Positions 44,626-57,085 of a stretch of 64,000 nucleotides of DNA are shown one piece after another. Source of the stretch: Plumapathes pennacea (Eukaryota > Cnidaria > Anthozoa > Antipatharia > Myriopathidae); contig OZ038467.1 of assembly GCA_964036295.1 (NCBI GenBank), positions 6,255,001 to 6,319,000 of the forward strand, given 5' to 3'. Made by a program: the position numbers and the translations under genes. Position 1 is the stretch's first letter. Each line of letters begins with the position of its first letter. The notes beneath the pieces are model-generated. The model was not told the DNA's origin and ran no database searches. It saw only the letters and a program-made list of their open reading frames with translations.

Positions 44626-47026
44626 ATGACGCTGAAGATGTCAATTCGGTTCGTAGCTTGTTTCGCTGTGTTCGTCGTCAAAGCCACTGCTCAACAGCAA
44701 CAAGTTTTTCACCGTGGCCCTGAACAGAGAAATGCAAAATTCGTCAAAAATGTAAACGTCGTTCTCAATGTGAAACCAATCATTTCCGAGAACGTGGAAG
44801 ACGCTATGTCTTGTGTGTTCAGATGCTTGGAAAACACTCGCTGTGTTTCGTATAACGTGGCTTCAGTTCCAGACTTGAACCAGAAGTACGAATGTCAGCT
44901 TTTGTCCACTGACAAGTACAACTCCTCCGACAACTTGAAATCCAGCAAACAGTTTCATCACTACAGTATCAAGGTGAGGTTGAGTCAGACGCAGAACGGT
45001 CACATCTACGTCTCCATTTCGTTCTTCTAACTGAACTTCTTGTTTATATAATTCACTATTTGTGAACCTTAGATGCTCTGTCTCTTCCATCTTACATTAC
45101 AGAGTCCTTGTGATTCATCTCCGTGCAATAATGGAGGAACTTGTCGGCCTGTTTATGGAATGCAGGAGTACAAATGCAACTGTACAGCTGGCTACAATGG
45201 AACTGACTGCAGAAACGTATTAACCGGTTAGTTGATAATCCAATATCAGATAAAAGTACTGACCACTCTCTTGTATTTGCGCGTTCTTACAAAACTTTCA
45301 AGTCAGACTATGACCGTGGGCAATACCTAAAATGCATCGACGATTCAAGAAAAGAATTACACAAAATTTAAAATCACAATCTAATAAAGAAAATGGACGG
45401 TGTTGAAAGCCAAAAATACCAACAACAACAAATCATCTATTACAATAATCTAATGCAGCTAGTACAGTGAAGCGCGTGAAAGATACTGATTTGCAATCGA
45501 TACCTGGAGACTCAGAATACGGTACAAAGAAACGGCGGCCATGTTGGAGGATGTTGGTTTTAAGTACAATACTATAATAGAGACTAATGAGCATTTTTTT
45601 GTTAAAGTTCCTCCAAGATGGTCGCCATGACGTCTGATTAAAATATTTTCTAAGTTCATATCGGAGTGGTTTCCCTTGTGAAAAAAGCAATCTAAATCAC
45701 AATAAAAAAATATCGAACTCTATCTGAACAATAAATAACAACTACCAATCTATAATTACACATGTTGCACTGCTACTTAAATTTTAAATAATTCTAACGT
45801 TTCCAATTTTTACTGCTGTGGATACCTTTGGCAATACCATTGTATTTAAGGTCATGCTAATAAAGCGCTTGTCAACTCATACAGGAAATCCTTGCGGAGA
45901 TATTGTCAAGAATGTTAGTAAAACTGATGGCGTGTACAAGTTTCAGGAACACGGACTAAACTTCACGGTGAGCCAGCTATACGGTTGACTAGCTTAACCC
46001 TTTCACTCCCAAGCTCAAAATACAAATTCTCCCAAACGTAAAATAAGGAAATGTATGAGTGATGAAATGAGAATTAATGTTTTAATCAACTGTCATTGAG
46101 CAAGGTATCAAATGCCAAATTCTCCATACCGTGTGATATATCCCTGGTGGGAGACTGAATAGAGAAAATTGAAGTCGATCACTCTTGTTCTGCCTAACCC
46201 TTTTTCTTTGACTTCACCCTGAAAGCATCCAACTCGTGCGATTTGAGCACTCTCACTGAGTATAATCTAACAGCGTTTTTCACCTGTGTTGAGTCGTTCA
46301 GTTTTAATAAAATCTACAAGGCAACAACGTGGTGAAATTAAAGGTTGAAAGATTTATCGTTGAAATTCACAGGTCTTCTGTGACATGACCACGGACAAAG
46401 AAGCGGCTTGGACTCTCATCGCTCGCTTCTCCAACAACGACGACAAGAATTGGATGAAAAACAGCGGTAAATATTGGTACGACATTTATTACGCCGTCGG
46501 TCAAACTACCAATCCTGCAGATAACACTGACATGATCTCTCCAGCATTTTGGTTCGTCAGCGGCACAGAGTTCAAGATCACACGCAGTGACGACTCCAAT
46601 CACACGGCTCTGTTGCACACCACTGGTGACTGTCTGGGTGGACAGACATTCCGTTCAAAGATCATGAGTTACGGCAACTTCAGAAATAGGCAAGTCTGGG
46701 CAAGCGACAAGTGTCTTGGAAGCTGTGACGTGCAATATGGCGGACAATACAACAGCACGGAAGGGTTTGAACAGAACAGCTGCGATGGGGAAATTCAGAC
46801 AAGAAAGAAGATCGGCTTCTGGTGTGACTGGTCCACTGGTGACGGTGCTGTGATGATGATTGGTGGCGGAGGAGACAACTGCGATCATGCTGATCACGGG
46901 ATTGGAATCACCGAGGCTAATGCCGCTTCTTTTTGCTGTAACAGAGAATATGACTTTGGCGGAGATGCTAACCCTGCTAACCCTCCTCCATCAAACTCTT
47001 ACTCTCTCAACGTATGGATTCGATGA
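44626..47026 (+). CDS. Secreted PAN-EGF-fibrinogen-like protein 1
   Basis: Four exons: 44626-44973, 45103-45226, 45885-45967 and 46373-47026. All junctions are GT-AG and keep frame; 1,209 nt, 402 aa. Exon 1 encodes a signal peptide (about 1-22, ending KATAQ) and a PAN/apple-like domain (AMSCVFRCLENTRCVSYN...CQLLS). Exon 2 is one EGF-like domain with six Cys (SPCDSSPCNNGGTCRP...). Exons 3-4 form a fibrinogen-related domain starting CGDIVKN...GVYKF...VFCDMTT...AWTLIARF and ending IGGGG..C..ADHGIGITE and YSLNVWIR, nearer to intelectin-type lectins than to classic fibrinogen. A lectin, matrix or adhesion role is inferred. Similar architectures in corals are sometimes labelled skeletal organic matrix proteins; I cannot confirm that here. 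A local frame shift-like difference (ASFCCNREYDF) separates it from copies 2 and 3. Confidence 0.85.
45525..45640. repeat. Intronic inverted repeat with YY1-like words
   Basis: GGCGGCCATGTTGGAGG (about 45534) and CCTCCAAGATGGTCGCC (about 45611) are imperfect inverted copies in intron 2 of gene 1. Similar ATGTTGG words recur in the window. Confidence 0.45.
45994..46200 (+). repeat. Member of the CCCTTTCACTCC dispersed family
   Basis: It starts TTAACCCTTTCACTCCCAAG and continues into TCTCC(A)TAC(C)GTGTGATAT text. Related copies lie at 59265-59460 and about 31008-31190, and in reverse orientation at about 21138-21292 and 26943-27090. It lies in intron 3 of gene 1. Confidence 0.65.
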
Positions 47027-48951
47027 ATCCTAAGCGTTTGTCCCCAAGCACTTTTCATTCTTGAATTAGAGTTACCCAATGTACTCCTCAGTAAAGGTGC
47101 ACGAAGCAATTGTCATAAACTGGTTGAGACTGCAATCCGTTAAAAATATACACTCTGAGCAACATCTTTGATTTTGTCAGGCATTTTTTCTTCTCCAAAA
47201 ATGAGTCGGATCGGGAAATGGATTGCTATTCACATTCTTTTGACTTGCGGGGCCCCCTAAAATGGCGGATTATTCGATTCGAATATTAGTTTCTTTTGAT
47301 CTAAAAGTGCTACTAACCTATTTTATTTTGATTAATACGTTCTTTCGTGTTGGGAAGCAAATATAGCCTTAGATTTTCTAGATGCAAACAGTTTCATCAC
47401 TGCAGTATCAATTAAGGTGAGGACGACTCACACGCAAAACGGACAAATTTACGTTTCCGTACGTTGCCCAGCAAATATTTTTTTCTCGCGCGTCATTAGT
47501 GGAAATCGTGACACGTGATCTAATAAACGTTCTTGATTCGGCATTTGACTTATAAGTGCAGAAGAATAGCAGTTGTAGCAAACCGAAAAGTAGCCCAGTT
47601 TGAACTAAACTTAGGTTGCTTAATTGTTAGGCTCAGTTGACAGCCGCTCGTTCCGCGTGTAATTATCAGCTGTATGAAGCAATGTTTTTGTTGATACGCT
47701 CATTGCACGGTGCCGCCATCTTGGATTCAAAGCGACGCTAACCTGGCACGAAATTCGCCAGACATGAAACAAGAGAGTTTCCTATCGCTCTGTAGCACCA
47801 AGGCGTTTACAAAGGAGATGCTCATGCTTCAGTGGAGTAGTAAAATGCACAAATTTCCAAGATAACCTTCTCAGTTATACCAGGACAGCCTCGTTTTGAA
47901 ATTCGCGCCAGTTCCCGTCCAAGGAGCCCATCACAGTCAACTGGACACAGTAGAAAATGTAAGTTCGGTATGCTTTTTAAGTTCGCGACCAGTCACGGGT
48001 AGTTCAGAACGAAAGACACCTTAAACACAAACTGACCACATCCTGTTGTAAACGGAGCAGGTACATGCATTTGCAAGTTATTATAATTAATTTTCTGTCA
48101 GCTAAGGGTCCACGGGTGAAAACCGGACGTCGTAGGGAATTCATTCTTCACCCTTAGGTACACTTACCTCGGAGGAAGCAAGGTTTGGTTTGGTTTATGC
48201 TCAGGTAGCGCGGACTTTGCATTTATACTATTTTATGAACTAATTTTCTAATTATGCTTTTTTTCAACAAACGACACACGTGCATAGCCTTAATCGACCT
48301 GACAAGAATAAAATACCCACATACCTGTGCGCGCGGTCAGGACAGAATTTCGCTGTCACATAAGAACCCGTTTTTCTAACAAAAACACTTCAACATTCGT
48401 GAATCTGAAAAGAAAAGTCGTAGAAATTCTTGGTTATGTGGCGCGAGCTGGTGGCATGCAGTATCAACTCAACAAAACCACTGAACACTGAAAATCCCAT
48501 AATCCATTGCAACCTCATCTCATTTTTCGTTTTAAGCCAGAATTGCTGACCGACTAATGAACACTAATCAGAGTAATTTTCCCGAAAAACCATTTTGCAA
48601 AATTTAAAAGCAAAAAACAGGCAAGCCATGTTATATTAATTAAATAGATATCGAAAAAATGCCACGATTTCTCCAAGTTTTGAAACATAATATCAATTCT
48701 TCATCATGTACTGTCAAGGCGTTGTTTTCAAGCTCGCCCAAGCAGTGCTTGGTGACCCACGTGGTGGGAGGTACCACCAATAGAAACACTACTCAAATAA
48801 ATGTTGACGGGTGCAAAGCGACAAGTCATTGTTTGCCTCATGAAAAACGACTTCCTCTTCCCCTGATGGCTTTCTGACAAACAAAATGACAAAACTTGTG
48901 CAAAACCGCAACAGTTGTTCTATAGTTAGAGCTCTCTATCCTTGAACCACG
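47027..48951. other. Intergenic region between genes 1 and 2
   Basis: The part 47480-48130 is homologous to 54470-55060, and 48600-48900 to 55990-56055 plus 56886-57010. It is therefore part of the duplicated gene unit. No gene is seen. Confidence 0.6.
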
Positions 48952-51900
48952 ATGCGACTGAAGATGTCAGTTCTATTCGTTGTTTGTTTTGTTGTGTTCG
49001 TCGTCAAAGCCACTGCTCAACAGCAGCAGGTATTTCACCGTGGCTCTGAGCAAAGAAACGCTAAGTTTGTCAAACATGTAAACACCATTCTTGATGTGAA
49101 ACCAATCATTTCCGAGAACGTGCAAGACGCCATGTCTTGTGTGTTCAATTGCTTGGAAAACGCTCGCTGTGTTTCGTATAACGTGGCTTCAGTTCCAGAC
49201 TCGGACCAGAAGTACGAATGTCAGCTTCTGTCCACTGATAAGTACAGTTCCTCCGACTACTTGAAATCCAGCAACAAGTTTCATCACTACAGTATCAAGG
49301 TGAGGACGATTCAGACGCAGAACGCACACACCTAGTACGTTTCCATTACGTTCTTCTAACCGAAAGACGATTACTGCAGTTCTTCGTTATCCATTTATAT
49401 CTGTCCCTTTTCCGTCTGTTTCATTCTAAAAACGCAATTTTTCATACTTTTCCAAGCGACTGAAAACCAGCCAAAATTTGTGCAAGAATCGATAAATTGG
49501 CCCCACAAGTAAAACATAAACCTCGAATTTTTTAATTGGGTCTTTTTGAAAAACGAAGCGAAGAATAAGTAGTTTCCAAAACATTTTTTCGAAATCCCCT
49601 GAAATTCTTCATAAGCAAAGTTTTTTATTTGGTACGTACTCAATATTTAATCGAGTCGCATCAAAACGGGCCTTTCAACTCCATAGACACGGTGTTCAGG
49701 TCTTTTTCAAACAACATCGTTAATCAATTTCGTCGCCATTCAGCATGAGCGTAGGTTTTTGGAGGAATTTTTCACATCCCAATTTGGTTACAAAACTGAC
49801 AGGCAGCTCACAAATGAGCGTCAAGTACGGCATTGTATAGTGTTGAGGTAACTATTAACAAACAATAATATTGTTTGTGCACCTATATTAAAAATAGGAA
49901 ATAAATTATTTAGTGCACAAACGGCCATTGTCAAAAATAAATGGTGAGCAAGAACACTTCCTGTTATTTGCCCGATTGTAGAGTAGGCTTTTTGACTAAC
50001 ATATTTTGAACTAGATTTAGTTTGCTTCAGTGTTCAGTAGTCTCGTTGGGCCTAGCTGACAGCTTCGAATTATTTCAGTTACGCGAGGAATTGTTACCTG
50101 AAGCATGTCTTTATTTTAATGGGCATCACAGTTAATTCCACTTGTTGTCAGCTATTAGACTATGTTCATTTAATAAACTAATTTCCTAATTTTACGCTTG
50201 CTTTTAGATATTAGGTTACATCCTCGAAGGAGATGCGTTCAAAGTCATTAATCGACCCTCCACATGTCATGTCATCAATTAATTTACTGGTTATTTATCT
50301 TGTTTTTTTTTCCTGTTAGTTCTGTTAGATCGAGATGCGTTCAAAACCGTTAATCGAATATGCGCATTTGTGTCATGTTACGCACAACAGAAAGTTGTTT
50401 GAAAAAACCCAAACAAGTTCCGATTTACAACAAAATACTGTTGGGCCTTCTGGTGTCAGTACGAGAAAACATGACGGCCGTTGACCAACTGCTGCTATTT
50501 GAATTTGCAATAATGCACAAATTTCTATCATCAAAGCGCGTGGGGCCTAAAGGAGGAAAAAATCGAGCACGCGGGGATTGTGGGAGGGGAGAAGGAGAAG
50601 AAAGAAGCCGAGGCTCCTACCCCCTTCCTTCTTCCCGTCGTCCCTCGCGCGCCCTCTTTCTTCATTTTCCACCCTGCGCCCTCCCCTTGGGAACCTCTGC
50701 GGAGGAGAGAGATTTCGACTCTCACTCCACTCCTTCCATCCTGAGAAATGACAAGTAACATGATTATAAAATGTCTTGATCTTCAGGAACCTTTTAATCT
50801 CTCTCTCTCCCTCTCGTCTATTGTAGCTGTGTTTTTAACAAACTTCCCAACCAAATACTAAAGCAAGAAAAAAGCTCCCACCGCGAGGAGCCGTTTCGGA
50901 TAAAAAGTTGAAAAAAAAGATTGTCCCTGTGAACGTTTCTATTTTTCTTTTCAGAGTCCTTGTGATTCATCTCCGTGCAAAAATGGAGCAACCTGTCGAC
51001 CTGTTTATGAAAAGCACGAGTACAAATGCGACTGCGCAGCTGGCTTCGCTGGGCCTGACTGCAATGTCCTGCGTAAGTAGAGTAACTTGCTACACGAAAT
51101 ATACAGACAGCTGATATTAATAATGATGATAACAATCTTTATTGAGGATGCCAAATTCACCAAGAGTGATCTACAGAGGGGTCCTCTAATATGAATATTA
51201 AGATTTAAATCAATTTTGTTTGCGCTCATTCGCACAGGGACTCCATGTGGTGACGCTTTGAGAAATGGTGCTAAAAACGATGGCGTGTACAACGCCCAGG
51301 TACAGACAAAGAAGTTCATGGTGAGTCAAATCTGACAAGATATATAATGCACGAAAAAAAACATACGTTAAAACCACACGACGAGTTAATGTACCAGTTT
51401 TTACCTAATTTGTTATCCAAAATTCATAAAATATTGTTTGGGACAAAAACATTCACCGATACTTAACTCAGACTCCTCACGAGTTCTCACATGCTACAAC
51501 AATCACCATCGTCACACTGATTGCACAATAAGATCCTCCTTCGTTTGTTTCTACGTCACCATAACCGCTCAATGGATGCCTTGCGGTTTATCAGTTAGAA
51601 TTTCTCGCGTCTCACTAATTGATCGAACCTTTTTTGAAAAACATTTGCTAAACGATCCATGCACTAGGCCAATCGACAATGTAAAATGTGCACAGTGCAC
51701 ACCTTGAACTTGAGTCTAGCGTGTGTTTCTGGACGATTGTTCGCGAAAGGTTTGGGCGGAAAGCAGTTCGAAATTCATTAATATTCAATTTGTGCAAGTC
51801 GTAAGCATATCTAAAAATACAATGTTTTGGTGTTAAACGCGATGTCTGCAATGATTCAAAAAATGAGTGATTTCTGTTTCAAGGATCTGTCATTTAAATT

Positions 51901-52554
51901 TAGGTTTACTGTGACATCACCACAAACAACGAAGCTTGGACACTCATCGCTCGCTTCTCCAACAAAGACGCCAAGAACTGGATGAGAAACAGCGGGGGAT
52001 ATTGGTACGACCTCCATTCTGCTGTCGGTTACACTACCAATCCTGCAAAAAACAGTGACATGATCTCTCCAGCATTTTGGTTCGCCAAAGGCACAGAGCT
52101 CAAGATCACACGTAGCGACGACTCCAGTCACACGGCTCTGCTGCACACCACTGGTGACTGTCTGGGTGGACAGACATTCCGTTCTAAGATCACGAGCTAC
52201 GGAGACTTCAGAAATGGCCAAGTCTGGGCAAGCGACCAGTGTCTCGGGAGCTGTGACGTGCAATATGGCGGACAATACAGCAGCACTGACGGGTTTGAAC
52301 AGAACAGCTGCGACGGGGAAATTCAGTCAAGAAACAAGATCGGCTTCTGGTGTGAGTGGTTCGCTGACGGGGCTGTCATGATGATTGGTGGTGGAGGACG
52401 CTCTTGCAATCGTGCTGATCATGGGATTGGAATCACCGAGACTAATGACGCTTCTTTTACTGACGCTACGAAAGCCGGAGAGTATGACTTTGGAGGAGAA
52501 GCCATGAAACATACGCCATCAAGCTCCTACTCTCTCAACGTATGGATTCGTTGA
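48952..52554 (+). CDS. Secreted PAN-EGF-fibrinogen-like protein 2
   Basis: Exons 48952-49299, 50955-51072, 51238-51320 and 51904-52554; 1,200 nt, 399 aa, all in frame with GT-AG junctions. Signal peptide MRLKMSVLFVVCFVVFVVKA, then a PAN-like domain (AMSCVFNCLENARCVSYN), then an EGF-like domain with six Cys (SPCDSSPCKNGATCRP...). The fibrinogen/intelectin-like domain begins TPCGDALRNG and continues VYCDITTNNEAWTLIARFS. Its end (IGGGGRSCNRADHGIGITE, SLNVWIR) matches copies 1 and 3. About 460 bp after the stop are almost identical to the flank of gene 3, so these two shared a recent duplication or conversion. Likely secreted; ligand unknown. Confidence 0.85.
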
Positions 52555-53020
52555 ATCCCAAGCGTTTCTTGACCGCTTCACTAGCTAGCAGATGCGCGTG
52601 AACAACGGAAACGCTTCATAAAGCACAGAAAATGTTCCTGTAGAACATTTTATTCACTAAAGGTAAATGTAAATCGGTCAAGCTTGCTGCAGAAAGATCC
52701 TGCAAAACAGGAATAAGATACACAAGGCGTTCAGTAAACGTTAACTGTGATATCTCCGGCTGGATAAATGCTCATGTATATAGCAATATCACAACATCAC
52801 GTGATCAATGGCTAGTGTTAGAGACCAGCGCCGCCCAGTTCTTTAAAGCTCGATACAGCTGATACATGCATTTGGCTTGTCCAATTTAGCTTTTGTCGTC
52901 TTAAGTCTGAAAACGGGAAGGTTTGGTTGATGGTTTTGAGCTAAAACAAGCTCTGTTTTCAAAGCACGATTAGGTACTTACTACTACGTTATTTCATGAT
53001 ATAAGTTCGTAAATTGTAAA
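52555..53020. repeat. 3' flank shared by genes 2 and 3
   Basis: Near-identical to 62609-63035 (for example GACCGCTTCACTAGCTAGCA and ATGTTCCTGTAGAACATT). The match ends at about 53025, where the other copy meets a retroelement end. Confidence 0.85.
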
Positions 53021-53345
53021 TGCTTGCAAACCAACTTAAAATAAAGTAGCATTTGAAGTCAGTGTCTGCGGACCGTGTTTCCAGTTTACAATTAGCAGTA
53101 AGGAAGACTAATAAACAGTTCTTATTCCGGAATAGTCCCCCAAAAAAGAATCCTGTATGTACCTTTAAGAAACATCAAAATTCTGAAGTTTGACCATTCA
53201 GACTCTGTGACTAGTACATTCTAATAGCATTTCTCACATTGTTGTCGAGCGAATTTCGTGCGTTTTCTCTTGGGTCGGTTTTATATTTATTTGGACAAGT
53301 AACGTGGCAGGTGAAATGGTCGCTACATTTGTCGTTCAAATTCAG

Positions 53346-53965
53346 GTCTACTGTGACATGACCAAATACAAAAAAGCTTGGAATCTCATCGCTTGCTTCT
53401 CCAACAACGACGCCAAGAACTAGATGAAAGACAGCCGTGAATATTGGTACGACCTCTATTCCTCTGTCGGTCAAACTACCAATCCTGCAGACAACACTGA
53501 TATGATCTCTCCAGCATTTTGGTTCGTCAGCGGCACAAAGTTCAAGATCACACGCAGTGACGACTCCAGTCACACGGCTCTGTTGCACACCACTGGTGAC
53601 TGTCTGGGTGGACAGACATTCCGTTCTAAGATCACGAGCTTCGGAGACTTCAGAAATGGTCTGGTCTAGGCCCTTACTGAGTGTCTTGGGAGCTGTGAGG
53701 TGCAGTATAGCGGGCAGTACAACCGAACTGAAGAATTTGAACAAAACAGCTGGGGACATTCAGTCAAGGAACAAGATCGGCTTCTGGTGTGACTGGTCCG
53801 ATGGTGACGGTGCTGTGATGATGATCGGTGGCGGAGGAAGCAACTGCGGTCGTGCTAATCACAGGATTTGATTCACCGAGGCTAATGGTGCATATTTTGC
53901 AGTCGATTCTGAACAAGACGGAGAAACAGTCTCGGTCCTACTCGTTCAATGTCTGAGTTCGATGA
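53346..53965 (+). pseudogene. Decayed orphan last exon of the PAN-EGF-fibrinogen-like family
   Basis: Homologous to exon 4 of the neighbouring genes and preceded by a preserved acceptor (AAATTCAG). It has TAG stops at 53421-53423 and 53667-53669, a 5-nt deletion near 53749 that shifts the frame, and a decayed end (TCTGAGTTCGATGA). Exons 1-3 are missing between gene 2 and this exon. It is probably the remnant of a further gene copy lost by unequal exchange. Confidence 0.85.
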
Positions 53966-55083
53966 ATCTAAAGCGTTCAGAATTCACTCTTATTTCGTAT
54001 ACATCTTTTGTGTAAACACGCATGTATGATTCATTCATAAGCGTTTGCCCCAGACACCTTTATCAGTTCTTGAATATTTAGCAGGTCCTGGGATCTCAAA
54101 GCTCGAAAAGCTAATCAATCACTCCTGTGATAAAACATGCGTTCTGGTTCTACTTCGTCTAATTTGTTTCACAATGGAAAACTAGCACTAAAGAGAACTA
54201 TACTTTCACTGCGTCGGTGTGGAGAAAGACTACTGCGTGAAACCTAGACGCCGTAAAATAATTCCATGGATGCTGACGTTGTGAGCGCTTAAGCCCTTGG
54301 TCGAAGCAAGTCACTTTGTTATACAGTTTCTAAAATGCTTGCACGCCAAACTGAAATAATATGGCATTTGAAATTTGTGCTCAAAGTCAGTGTTCCTGTT
54401 GATAAGTCGTACAGAGCTACCACGTTTACAAATCACAGGTTTTCGATCCAACAATCGACGCTTACGTACGTTGCGCATCAAATATTTCCTCTCGCGAGTG
54501 ATTGGTGGAATCGTGACACGTGATCCAATGGCCTTGATTGATATTTGACGTATAACTGCAGCAGAATAGCAGTCGTAAGAAATAGAAAAGTAGCCCAATA
54601 TGAATTGAAGTTAAGTTGCTTAATTGTTAGGCTCAGTTGACAGCCGCGATTTTTTCCGCGTGTAATTATCAGCTGTATGAAGCAATGTTTTTGTTGATAC
54701 GCTCATTCCACGGTGCCGCCATCTTGGATTCAAATCGAGGTTAACCTGGCACGAACTTCGCCAGACGTGAAACAAAAGAGTTTTCTATCGCTCTAAAGCA
54801 CCAAGGAGATGCACGTGTTTATTTGAGTAGATACATGCACAAATTTCCAGGGTAACCTTCTCAGATATGCCGGGACAGCCTCGTTTCGAAGCTCGCGCCA
54901 AAAAATGTAAGTTTGGTATGCGATTTAAGTTTGCGACCAGAAACGAAATACACCTCAAACGCAAACTGACAACATCTTGTTGTAAACGGAGCAGGTACAT
55001 GCACTTGCAAGTATCAATAATTAATTTTATAATTAGGCTTCTTGTCAGCTAAGTGCCGTCGATGTGTGAAAACCGGACGACGT

Positions 55084-55140
55084 TAAAAAGTTGTGGCTAA
55101 CGTTTCGAGCGTTACTGTCCCTTCGTGGGAGCAAGTAGAG
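55084..55140 (-). repeat. Small insertion resembling a Penelope-like terminal motif
   Basis: On the minus strand it reads CACGAAGGGACAGTAACGCT followed by CGAAACGTTAGCCAC. This resembles the (G)ACGAAGGGCTAACGCTCGAAACGT motif found at ends of Penelope-like elements and has a worn hammerhead-like layout. The paralogous region near 48130 lacks it. Confidence 0.35.
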
Positions 55141-56064
55141 AATTCATCTTTTATAAACCTCTAACTAACCCAAAGGTACATTTTTCTCAGAGGAAGCAAG
55201 GTTTGCTTTATGCTCACGTACGACATTATCAGACCTTCCATTTATAATAGCTTGTTTCCAGCTATTAAGCTGCAGTACGTGCATAAACGACAAACGTGCA
55301 AAGCCTTAGGACGCGTTCGATTGGGTCTATTCCAGAATAAGAATAGCGATACTGCGATTGATCAAATATTTAGTTTTGGACCTGAATTATGTCGAGATGT
55401 ATCGGGAGCTGTTCGAAATGTCAGCGTGAAAGCTTGGAAAACAATCTTGAACAAAAAAAATACCCCGGAAAACACAAAACTTTGTATCACTTTAGCTATT
55501 ACCATTCCGGAATACGGTCAATCGAACGCACCCTTGATCGACCACACAAGAATAATGTATCCACATACCTTTGCGCGCGGTCATGTTCGATCAGGACAGA
55601 ATTTCACTGTCACCACTGAATCCGTTTTTCCGACAAACACACTTCAACATTCGTGAATCTGAAAGGAAAGGAAAACAGGCGCGAGCTGGTGTCACACAGT
55701 ATCAACTCAACAAATTCACTAACACTGAAAATTAAATAATCCAGTGCAAAACTCATCTCAGCTTTTATTTTTCGTTCTTAAGCCAAAGTTGCTGACCGAC
55801 TAATGTGACACTAACGGCTAATGTGACTAATTTTCTGCAAAATCGTTTTCTTCCTTTCCCCTAACCAAGGAGGAAGTAGGATAAGAGACTTGAAACGAGA
55901 ATGTAGTTTATCTTGTAGAAGAATTGATATGTATTATTTTATGTAAACTTTTAACTTTTTCTCGTGTTCTCCCAATAGGTCGCGCATTAAACAAAAATAC
56001 ACGGTAAGCATGTCGTGCTTAAATAGATATCGAAAAAATGCCACGATTTCTCCAACTACAAATA

Positions 56065-56408
56065 TTTATTATATAGACACGAGTGTTTTACTGGAAAATA
56101 TACCGTGCGTAAAATCCATACGAAACTACATCCGGGACCCGACTGGCGTATTTTCCATATCCTCACTAGTGAGTATATCGTTGGCATCATTTCTCGCTTT
56201 TGCACGGTTGTTTGTGCAATTTCTCGTAAAACACTCGTGTCTAATATAATAATAAGAAAATTACACGGCGGCTTGAAGATATGGATTTTATTTTCTCATG
56301 GTAAAAACAATATTTTACTCACTCGCGAAGCGCTCGTTCGTAAAATATTGTTTTTACCATTCGAAAATAAAATTCATATCTTCGCGCCGCCGTGTAATAT
56401 CCTCTATT
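56065..56408. mobile_element. Composite double-foldback element, copy 2
   Basis: Same two adjacent foldbacks in the same order as 43391-43735. Here it interrupts a sequence (ending CACGATTTCTCCAA) that is continuous in the paralogous upstream region of gene 2 (about 48663-48677). Confidence 0.75.
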
Positions 56409-56534
56409 TATGACCCATCAAATATTTCCTCCCGCGCGTGATTGGTAGAATCGTGACACGTGACCAAATAACGTACGCTCGTGAGCGGACGTTTGGCGAA
56501 CTAAAGCTGTTTATTGACAATATCCGAACACAGT

Positions 56535-56625
56535 TCTATTTATTTAGTCACAAAAATCATTACAAGACGACTACGGAGTAGGACATCAATTTATTGGTCG
56601 AAAATGCAGTTCCAGAAAGCACTAA
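56535..56625 (+). mobile_element. Remnant of a Penelope-like element 3' end
   Basis: The text from about 56541 (TAGTCACAAAAATCATTACA) to 56622 (CAGTTCCAGAAAGCAC) is the diverged reverse complement of 63045-63125. That stretch lies just after the GIY-YIG gene of the retroelement at the window end. Orientation is opposite. Confidence 0.55.
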
Positions 56626-56689
56626 AAAGCTTCACAGTTTCCGCGCCGTTATTTGCGCTGCGAGAGGTACTATTTGAAGGATAATAAAG

Positions 56690-56870
56690 ACAATAAACTA
56701 CTTTTGGCTTCGGAAATATGCACGGATAATTGTCCTTGGACATTATCTGTTCCTCGAAGCTCACAGTTGCCCTCGAGCTTCGCTCTCGGGCAACTGTTCG
56801 CTTCTCGGAACATATAATATCCTCGGACAATTATCCGTGCATATTTCCGAAGCCAAAAGTAGTTTATTGT
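56690..56870. mobile_element. Foldback with perfect 46-bp arms
   Basis: The arms 56690-56735 and 56825-56870 are perfect reverse complements. The interior has a second palindrome (CAGTTGCCCTCGAGC with GCTCTCGGGCAACTG). It is part of the mobile block inserted upstream of gene 3. Confidence 0.8.
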
Positions 56871-57085
56871 TTATATAATAATTATCTTTATCACGCACTG
56901 TCAAGATGTCGTGTTCAAGTTCGCCTAAGTATGACGCACGTGGTGGGAGGGACCACCAATAGAAACACTTCTCAAATAACTATTGACGGGTGAAAAGCGA
57001 CAAGTTAATGTTAGCCTTCTGACAAATAAACGACAAAACTCTTGCAGCTGTTCCTTAGTTCAGACCTCTCTATCCTTGAACCACG

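Larger units (their letters stand above)
53966..57085. other. Region upstream of gene 3, duplicated and interrupted
   Basis: It corresponds to the 47.0-48.95 kb region between genes 1 and 2, with extra DNA. One addition is a small insertion at about 55084-55140; the other is a large block of mobile elements at 56056-56885. Frames such as 55210-55656 show no family features. Confidence 0.55.
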
